Positions 55,725 through 64,000 of a DNA stretch of 64,000 nucleotides are shown here, piece by piece; the stretch's first letter is position 1, and the number at the start of each line of letters is the position of its first letter. This stretch comes from Punica granatum (lineage: Eukaryota; Streptophyta; Magnoliopsida; Myrtales; Lythraceae), in NCBI RefSeq assembly GCF_007655135.1, contig NC_045129.1:7254001-7318000 (forward strand), in the 5' to 3' direction. A program made the translations under genes and the position numbers. A model generated the notes under the pieces. The model searched no databases, was not told the origin of the DNA, and saw nothing but the letters and a program-made list of their open reading frames with translations.

Positions 55725-58034
55725 TCAGGTGCGTGACGGTCCACGGTTGTGCTTCCCTCTCCGGGCCTCCCCAACCGTCGGTTCGTGAGAATCGCAGACC
55801 TGAGTCTTGAACTTGCACCCGAACTTGCGAGTCCACGAACTCCTCCGGTCCCCGCCGCCGACAGGGCCGCCCTCCTTGTCGATCTTCTCGATCACCTTCT
55901 TCATCGTCGAGCACTCCCGCTCGAGCTGGTGGACGCGCGTCCTCATGCTGTCCATGTCCAGCCGCAGCACCTGGTTCTCCCTCATCGCCGCCCTCCACGT
56001 CGCGCTCACGCTCCCCTGCGCCGCCGCACCCGGTGCCGCCAGCGCCATTGACGTCGCCGGCACCTCCGCGTCCTTCTCTTCCTCCTCCTCCTCTACCTCG
56101 TCCACCTCGTCATCATCCTCCCCGGCACGAGACGCCGACGGCCTCCCTGGCTCCGGCGCCGCCGTCTCCGCTGCAAGCAGTGTCCCAGCGATCGCGTGCC
56201 TCAGCTGAAGCTGCTCGAAGAACAGCACCTGCACCACCGCCCGCAGCGGCAGCCGCTCGTTCTGCGCAGCGTGGGTGCAGGCCTCCAGCGTCAACTTCTG
56301 GCAGTCCATCACGCCGCAGATCTTCTCCCTGTCCGCCTCCGATATCCACGGATGTGCCTGCATCAATCAGGTCAGAAACCGCTCGTCGCCATCACCAGGA
56401 GACTTTGATTTCTGTTTCGGATAAAAGTACCTTGAGATAGACGTCGACAGCACGGTAGAGGCCGTCGTCGAAGAGCCGGGCCTGCTCCGGCAGGGACATC
56501 GCCAGCCTGTAGAACCTGTCCGGTTTAAGATTCGCGTCGGAAGCGATCTCCGACAGAAATCCATCGATAAGCTTCCCGACGAGCATCAAAGTCGGAGATC
56601 TCTGACTGACGTCAACGCCGCCTTCGTCTCTCTCCTCCAGATCCTCCAGAAAGTGACCTAATATCCTCTCCACGCAGTCGACGTCGTACAGAGTCTCGTT
56701 CAGGTACGAGTAGCTCGGGATCAGCAGGTCGTCGAGCGTCGCCTGCTCGAGCTGTGCTCCGATCCTCCTCTCCAGCACCGACCGGCAGTTCTCCGACGCG
56801 TTCAGTATGTTCGCTGTCCGGAGCAGTCCGAACAGAAACCTTACTCCTGTCGAGCACCGGGAGGACTTTCCTTCAGGAAGGTTACAGGTTATCGTCTCGA
56901 GAAGCTCTCTCTGCTCTCTCTCCGACGGAACAGAGGATGAGGAAGAAGAAGACAGGGCCGGCGCCGGTTTCCGGCTCGATCTCGAAGTGCCCGGGATGTA
57001 CTTCTTAGCGTAGTGCATCAAGCAGCTCTCGACAATCTCAGGGCTCAAACCTCCATCCTTCATTGCAGAAATCAGCCGCCTGAACAAACTCAGACTCAGT
57101 AGGGACAAATCTTCAAGCCACGAATCGAGATTACTCCCTCTGCTCACGCCCTTCCTCCGGTTTCCGCCTTCGATTCCATTCCAGAGCAACCGATTCACCG
57201 AATCCCGCCCTTGGCTAGCTCCGTCGTTGACCGGCCACCCGAACAGGCTAGGATCCGCCGCAGAGGCCTTCGAGACAATCGCCTCGACGCACCGCTGCGG
57301 AATCTCCAGGGATTCTGCCAATTCGATTACCCGCTCGCACGACTTCAGAGCCCTCACCGAGTCCCTCAAGCTCTTGAGCACGGACTGGGCGAGGAACTTC
57401 TCTGTCTTCGCGATAAGGTTGTCCTCGGAGTACTCCTCGGTCATCTCGAGGAACTCGCCGGCGCAACGGAGCGGCGCGGCGTTCGCGGCGGAGAGGTCGA
57501 CCTTGACGCCGTAGCAGAACTTGGCAGCCATCTCGAAGGTCTCGGAGCCGCCGGGGAAGTCGTGGAGGGCGATGTGGCAGTGGACCTCCTCGATTTCGTC
57601 ATTGTCTTCTTCTCCTTCTTGTTCTGCTTCTCCTTCTTCGAGCTCTTGCCGGTGCTGGCGCTGAGAGCTTCGGCCTGTCGGGTTCTCCTCTTGCTCTGCT
57701 ATCAGCTGGTGGAGCTTTCTGCTTTTCGACATCAAAGGGAACTGAAACAGAGGAGACCGTGATTGGTTAGTTTCCGGGGACTGATAGGGACACGACATTG
57801 CTGAAAGATTGAAGAGACTGGATCACCTTGTGGAGGTGGAAGGTCATGTCGTCTACTTCCACAACAATGTCGCTCGGCAACCCAGTGGTGCAAAACCTGC
57901 AACACACACCCAAAAAAAAAAAATTTTGGGCACCGAGCAGAAGAACAACCAAAGAAGATGAAGAAGAAGAATGGCAGATGCGTTTCATTTTCGTCATACC
58001 ATGCTTGACCTTTGGAGGTCTTCTCGGAAGCCAT
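55725..58034 (-). CDS. BTB/POZ and NPH3-domain protein (NPH3/RPT2-like), 682 residues
   Basis: Exons are 58034-58000, 57896-57827, 57741-56431 and 56357-55725 (2049 nt in total). The N-terminus MASEKTSKGQAWFCTTGLPSD leads into the BTB fold (VEVDDMTFHLHKFPLMSKSRKLHQLI, CHIALHDFPGG, FEMAAKFCYGVKV). The NPH3 domain follows (DLSLLSLSLFRRLI, YAKKYIPG, LFGLLRTANIL, LDDLLIPSYSYLNETLYDVDCV and, in exon 4, HPWISEADREKICGVMDCQKLTLEACTHAAQNERLPLR in outline). A C-terminal coiled coil (MRENQVLRLDMDSMRTRVHQLERE) and a basic tail end the protein. Members act as substrate adaptors for CUL3 E3 ligases or scaffolds near phototropins at the plasma membrane. Between the BTB strands is an unusually long acidic Gln/Glu stretch (about residues 60-90). 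A TATA-like CTATATATC lies near 58152-58160. Confidence 0.95.
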
Positions 58035-58337
58035 TGCAGCGGCGGAATCTGCTTACGGGTATGAATGAACTCTGCTGCAATGCTAAGAGAGCTTCAGATC
58101 CATGAAACTGCTTGGTGGGTTGCAGTGGAAACAGTAGAGGGCATGCAGGGAGATATATAGGTGTGGCAGTGGGAATCAAGAAGGAACCAAGACCGGACAA
58201 ACGGAGCTTAAACAAAAGATTTTCTATAAAGGGGGTGGGATCAAATGATGATGATGATGGTGGTGATTTGATTTTACCAAAATTTCTTCGGCTAGGGTTT
58301 GACAGTCCAAGAACAGACCCTGAAAATTTCACCCACC

Positions 58338-58341
<4 letters not shown>

Positions 58342-58392
<51 letters not shown>
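58342..58392. repeat. Compound microsatellite (CT)n(CA)n in the NPH3-like gene promoter
   Basis: About 16 CT and 9 CA units lie about 310 bases upstream of the start codon. On the coding strand this reads (TG)n(AG)n; GA tracts are binding sites of BPC/GAGA factors, so a regulatory role is possible. Confidence 0.9.
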
Positions 58393-58439
58393 TAATGGTA
58401 GACTTTGAAAGAAAGGGGCGAGAAGAAGACGATGAAGAG

Positions 58440-58800
58440 GATGGAAAAAGAAATTACTATTGGGTTCGTAACGAAATTAAATTTGATTTAATTTTAATTT
58501 AATTTAATATAAGGAGTAAAAGATAAAAATAATTAAAAAACATATATTCGATAATTTTTTAAAAAATAATAATAATGATAATTATATTGTTGAATTAAAA
58601 ATAAATATTAAAATTAAAAAAAAGTATTAAATAATTAAAAAAATTTAGAATTAAAAAATTAATGTAATCATGAATAAGAAAAATACGGGAGAAAATTTGA
58701 GAAAAAAATATAAATGTAGTAATTTTATTGTTGAATTCATGTTAAAATTAAGTTAATTAATTTTTGTAAACAAACAATCAAAAATATGATCAGAATGAGA
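58440..58800. mobile_element. Possible AT-rich MITE
   Basis: The ends ttgggttcgtaacgaaattaa and the inverted right end ttgtttgtttacaaaaattaa are loosely alike and resemble Tourist termini, but TIR identity is poor and no clean target-site duplication is seen. Confidence 0.25.
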
Positions 58801-59257
58801 AAGGGTGTCTCTTTTTCTTGAAAGGAAAGAAGATCGGAAAAGCAGCATCTTCTTCTTCATAAATAATCCATTAATTCCCTAAAAAATGCACTCCTTTGAC
58901 AATGTCATATGATATGATATATAATTTTACTAAACATATTATCCATTAGCCCGATGATACCATTAGGAGCTACTCATCGACAAAGCCACCTAATCTTTCA
59001 ACCTTGTGCTACGCGACTGATGGAAAGTTTTCGGGCCTGAACGAGATCCAATTCCCGGGCGAACGCGATGCTAATGCGGTCCGGCTCTATGTCACTTTCA
59101 TGAATTGAACTAAACTCGCATACACCATTAGTCCGGTGAGTACAAAGTCCGTTGACGGAAGTCTACATATTAAAAGTCGGTGAGAATATTATTTGGAGCC
59201 AAACCGAATTTACAATTTGATAGCATCCGCTCACCCATCGAATGCACCATGAAAGTA

Positions 59258-59525
59258 CATATCAAGATTATCGACAGAAATTTGTAGATTATTTATATAG
59301 TTTGTTATGGATAATTCATATGTCTATGTTTTAAGTGGGAACTATTGATATGAGTAAGCAATAATAAATCAAGATTATCGAAATAAGTCTGTAGAATAAT
59401 TAAAAATCGGTCGGGAGACAAATTAGATGGCCCTATTTAAATAGTTCATCGTGAATCATTTTTATTAATATAAATATATATTTTAGGTGGGAACTATCAA
59501 TGTGACTAAGCTATAGTAAATCTAT
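59258..59525. repeat. Diverged tandem duplication
   Basis: The ordered blocks atcaagattatcga, tgtaga(a/t)tra, atagttyrt...tggataatt/tgaatcatt, ttttargtgggaactat and agtaarc/actaagc occur twice, starting near 59262 and 59380. Confidence 0.6.
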
Positions 59526-62500
59526 GTGATTGCTAGCAAACCCATTGATTACACTAATCTCTAGGTTGACTTATAGGAAGAAAACTTATTAGATTTGCTT
59601 AATATTCCGCAATATATGCGTACTTATATTCACCATTACTCACGAGCCATAGACGTAAACGACTTTATACTTTTTCTCACATGTGCACTCTATTGTTCCG
59701 ATTAATCACAATGTGCGCGGAGTCATGTTGAATGAGATGAATATTTTACGATAGTGATAACTCGAAAACTTGAGAGGTATTTCATAAATTATCGACAAAT
59801 ATTCATATTTTCATTCACAAATACACAGACGCATATGCCTAAATCGTTTAAATTATTCCTGCCGCAAATGTTTTTCGATTCACATATACCTCATGACCCA
59901 CATAAGTTAGGGTAGCTCAATTTCATGAATGCGCTTATCTTTTCTTCGTGTTTGAATTTCTCTTCTTCAAGCGATAAGATTCAAATTCAATTTTTATTTC
60001 TTTCCTTTTCAATTATCCAATTTATTTGGCGGTTTTTCCATCTGAAATTTTGGGTCATAATTCGGTTTCATTAAATTCTACTCCACCCACCAATTCTTAC
60101 TACATTTATGGCCACATTTAGTGAGACAAACTCCTGCTAGATGGATATGAACATGAGACCAAATGTAAGGTCGACAAAGTTTTTCAAGAATGACAAATCC
60201 CTCGTGTGCCCCTTAAATGGGAACCGCAAGTTTTTCTATTTTACTGGCGGTAAAAGTACAAATGAACGAGTGCCTCTTTCTAATTCAGTGATACAAAATT
60301 TGTGTCAACTTTTCGAGAATTACGATACTTTTTTTTACGGAATCACATCCGAACTGCTGCGGAGGACCGAAATACAAAAGGGAGGAAGATGGTTCGGTAT
60401 TGGGGTGTTGTTATAAAGAGGTATGAAATTAGCCATTATTGTCCTATGATTTGAGCTAAAAGGTAATTTAGTGTGGGTGATCGTTTTATGGACAATGATG
60501 CCCGCAAATTATGTCAGTCGCAGAAGAAATTGAATCTAAAAGTGGAAGACAAACCAACCCCACTTGCTACAAATATGTCGATCTCTCAAATTAATTACTT
60601 CTATATTAAATTAATAAAAATGACTTGAAAGATATAAATTACAATAATTCAAGTGGGACTAATTTAATGAGATTAATAGATATTTTTATGAGTGAGATCA
60701 ACTTACTTAGATCAACTTTACGTGGCAGTTCTTTTCTCTCTATTTCTCGAAAAGTTATTGGTTGATCCTATATCACCACATGACGTAAGAAAACACCAAT
60801 CAAATTGTATGAAGCTAGGAATTTAGTGCTAATTACTCAAATAATTGCCATAATTATTCTTCATTAAAGATTCTTATTAAATATTCTCACCACGTCATTT
60901 GAAATAGATCAAGGAACGTCTTCGTCCCTAGCTGTCTCTGCCCATCGTCCCCATCCGTCTCAGTTCTTCCATGCTATTGAGCGTTTGGTTTACCTGTTGT
61001 GGTAGCTACGCCTTCCTTCCGGTGAACCTGATCCTTAAACTACTATGACCCTCTCCCTTCCCTCCCGTCGCAAGTCTTCGAGCAAATTGTGCTCAACTTG
61101 ACCAAAAATGGTCGGATCTTGCTCAGATCCAACCATATCTGAGCATAACATGAGTAGATTGAGCATGATCTAACCAATCATGGTCGGCCTTACTCAGTCT
61201 GATTAGATTGAGCATCTTGGTCTGAGTACAGGTCAGGTCTTTTTGGATTACAGAGCGGAATCAATCTTATCGGGTCGAAGGAATCCGGGTTTGTTTGCTT
61301 TTGGAGTCGTGCTGACGGCGTCTTGGCGGTCAGAAGGGCCCTCCCCTCCTCTTCTCGGTCTTCGGTTGGTGCGTGTGGCAGCAACCTCCCCTCTACACCA
61401 GGGTTGCGCCCGATCCCTCTTCGATAGTCCAGCTTCGGGCAGTGCAAATGACGCTCTGATTTTTTCTTTAACAGCGGCAATGCACCCGACTTTGGAGATG
61501 ATACGTTGTCCATTGACTTGTAATGATGGACACTCTTTCCCGTTCGGATGCCGACTTCAGCTGTTCGGTGCCTCTAACCCTAATAAAAATGGGGTGACTT
61601 CTTGGTCTTCGGCTTACTGCTCCACCACCAGTGCCTCTCCCCCCCTTGCATTAAAGAATTACTACCTCAAATAGTTTTGGACAACTACTATTTTTTCGCT
61701 TTAATTAATTGGATTACTTTTGTTTAATGGCATGTTAGCTTGGGGCTCCTCGAGCCTAACCTGGTTGTTTTGTATGTCTTGTTGCAGAGTGAATTGGCAG
61801 AGGTTGGTTTGTTTGGCAACCTGGCGTCTTTCTCGGCATGGTCACTGGTTTGTATCGACCAAGACGGCTAAGCTATCCTCAGTTTGACTATTGACGTAGT
61901 CACTGGTTTGAACCGATTGAGGTTCCTTAGCGGTTTTGGTTTGACCCTGCCTGCTCGATTGACTGCCTTCCCCAGCTCGCCGGATTTGTCGACAGCTAGA
62001 TATCTTCCTTGGCTTGCTGGATTGGTCGATAGCCCTCCTCAACCTCGACTCTGATTCTACTTGTTGGTACCGTTCTGTAAAGGGCTCCTGCCACACAAGT
62101 ACAACTCAAGCCCCATACTTTGCTTTGATATCGAGGTCTCTACGGAACCTCGATAACAGATGGCTGAGTTCTTCATACATATATGGCTTGACCCTTCTTT
62201 GGTTTACTGGGTTCCATGTGTAACGAAAAGGGTTTTGATCGAAATTTCGGATTACTACTACCCTTACTTTCCACCTCAATTTCTTCTGTGTAGTATGTCT
62301 GGGAGGATCTAATTAATTTTGATCATGTAATCTTCATTTCTTGAGTATTTTCACCCCGTACTCTTGTCATGTAATTTTTACATGTTATAAATGAATTCTC
62401 AAGGTTCACGAGAAAAAAAATTATTTTTATGAATAGTTACCACGTCACGTGATTGGATGACTGTTTAATTATAATTAAAGTCCAATTAGGGACAAAAAAA

Positions 62501-64000
62501 GAAAAGGGGTTAGTAAAGTTGACCCAACTTTTGGCTATGGTTGTTTATATAAGCACATCGCTGAGCTAGGGGCCTTCCCTCTACAACGGAAGACAAGAAG
62601 AGGACAAATAGTTTGATGCCAAGAGAAGTTCCGATTTTAACATGATTGGCTTGGGATGTTTCTTAGTTATCATTGGGCCTATGCTTCAATTTCAGGGCAG
62701 GCTTGCTAAGGCTTCCCTAGGGCACATTTTATTACCCTTTTAAGTTACGAAATTCACATTTGCCAGCCATTAAGGAAGTCTTGCCGAGTTAATTTGGAAT
62801 AAACTTGATTTGTATTTGTAACGTTAAACTGCCACATCAAACGAGATGTAACATGAGTTTATGGAACTGGCCGAGGTCCGATGATTATGTTGGAATTATT
62901 TTACTTTGGAATAATGTCAATATGAGAGCGAATTAAAATGCGATGGAAGTACAAGGTTATTTAGACCCAGTTTAGCTATTGAACTAGCCATTTTCATGCA
63001 AAAGGAAAAAGGAAATAGCTCGCGTATTGGCCCTTGATATTGATCATTCTTCAATTGGGTTGCACTGCTTGATTTCGATTTGATTTATAATTATTGAAAA
63101 TTATACATTTGATTCTTTACGTTTGGATGGTTTTCTATTTTTGTATTTTTCTTGATTTTTTTTTGTCGTTTAGATCATATACCTTTAAATACTTTTTTGT
63201 TTCAGTCATTTTCCTTTTTCTTGATTCTTTTCATCAAATACTTTTGATTACTTTTCTATTTTCGTTATCTTATCAGAGATTTTATTAGAGAAAATTTTAA
63301 CTTTGGTCCTCAACTTTTTAAAGTTATTTTTTTATCGTAATTCTTTTATTTTGTTCAATTTTTCTTAATATTAAACGTTTTGTTTCTTATACTGCCACGA
63401 TTCTACCCCTCGAATTCTCATAAAATGCCCACAAAACATTGTTAAATTTGAGAAGATTATTATTTTAATTTCAAAATTTAAAAAAACTATATAAAAATAA
63501 TAAAAGAAAGATCGTGAACTACCCGAGAGATTGAGCAGGGGTTAGCATTTAAGTTACTGGCAATCTTGACAAGGGAGTGGTGGTTTACGTTAGGAGAATC
63601 GATACTCAAATTTGCGAGTAGCAAAATGGAAAAATACAGAAAAAGTAAAGGCGATTGTAGTTTGATAGTCACGAACCACACCTATGATGTTGGTAGTGAC
63701 ACACTAAGTAAGAACGTGGTAAACCTTGATGCACGGAATGATGTTGCAAAGTGTAATCATTGATGGATGTATAAGCCTAAGGTGGTGATGCCCGACTTTG
63801 TCCCATATCGGCTACTGCCGTCTCTTTCCCACTCAATTTACCATCCTCCCGCTCAAAATATATTTCGATAGATTTTATTTTATTTTTAGAATTTTAATAA
63901 TAATTTTTTTTTATAAATTTCAAATATGTCGTGCAGATATTTTTATGGGAATTTGAATGGTAAAAGTATAAGAAACAAAACATTTAATATTAAGAAAACA
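59526..64000. other. Intergenic, no gene recognised
   Basis: The stretch at 60900-62300 is less AT-rich and carries ORFs of 80-143 codons on both strands (for example 61243-61674). None shows a domain that I recognise and none joins to a neighbour by a convincing splice. It may be a decayed retroelement or a lineage-specific gene. The remainder is AT-rich. A GTCCCATATCGG at 63799-63810 resembles an snRNA upstream element, but no snRNA sequence follows. Confidence 0.4.

Noticed and set aside
55749..56440. Several plus-strand Pro/Ala/Ser-rich ORFs of 100-135 codons
   Set aside because: Antisense shadows of the GC-rich last exon of the NPH3-like gene.
57211..57762. Plus-strand 183-codon ORF
   Set aside because: Antisense to the BTB-encoding exon; no independent signal.
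63799..63810. snRNA upstream sequence element
   Set aside because: It resembles the USE motif, but there is no properly spaced TATA box and no U-snRNA sequence downstream.

Overview
The window is nuclear DNA of a flowering plant, almost certainly a eudicot. The genes carry short GT-AG introns, the intergenic DNA is AT-rich, and the families are plant-specific (BEL1-like homeodomain, SUVR5, MIP1-zipper/DUF547, PADRE/DUF4228, PLS-type PPR, COR413, NPH3/RPT2-like). The species cannot be fixed from the sequence alone.

Layout, left to right. (1) 2-277 (+) is the 3' end of a BEL1-like homeobox gene. (2) 3091-12446 (-) is a complete SUVR5-like histone methyltransferase gene. I reconstructed it as 11 coding exons that join in frame to 1429 codons, with a probable 5' UTR exon near 14.24-14.5 kb; two of its introns carry Helitron-like insertions. 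(3) About 14.9-24.8 kb is gene-poor and holds a Tourist-type MITE, a SINE relic, tandem and dispersed duplications, and a near-perfect 24-bp hairpin. (4) 25258-28534 (+) is a complete 11-exon DUF547/MIP1-zipper gene with one GC-AG intron. (5) About 28.9-36.35 kb is a transposon-rich tandem duplication with Ty1/copia relics. Each copy also holds an intact two-exon gene on the minus strand for a 97-residue secreted cysteine-rich peptide (29695-30205 and 33999-34534). No single long ORF reveals these genes, and they are the most interesting item here. (6) 36.35-46.4 kb holds three long-TIR Mutator-like elements, another Tourist MITE and the intronless PADRE-domain gene (41543-42085, -). (7) 46489-48471 (-) is an intronless PLS-type PPR gene. 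(8) About 50.38-51.31 kb (-) is a box C/D snoRNA cluster behind a telo-box/TATA promoter. Its first member has two guides that match adjacent parts of one 25S rRNA stretch, as expected for U15. (9) 51782-53161 (-) is a four-exon COR413 plasma-membrane gene with ABRE and CRT-core motifs just upstream. (10) 55725-58034 (-) is a four-exon NPH3/RPT2-like BTB gene. (11) From 58.4 kb to the end I recognise no gene.

The genes are independent plant loci, not an operon or pathway. The connected parts are the SUVR5 exons, the duplicated peptide pair (a small local gene family), and the snoRNAs, which look like one polycistronic transcript. Exon boundaries were set by reading frame, splice consensus and family similarity; none was tested against RNA data.
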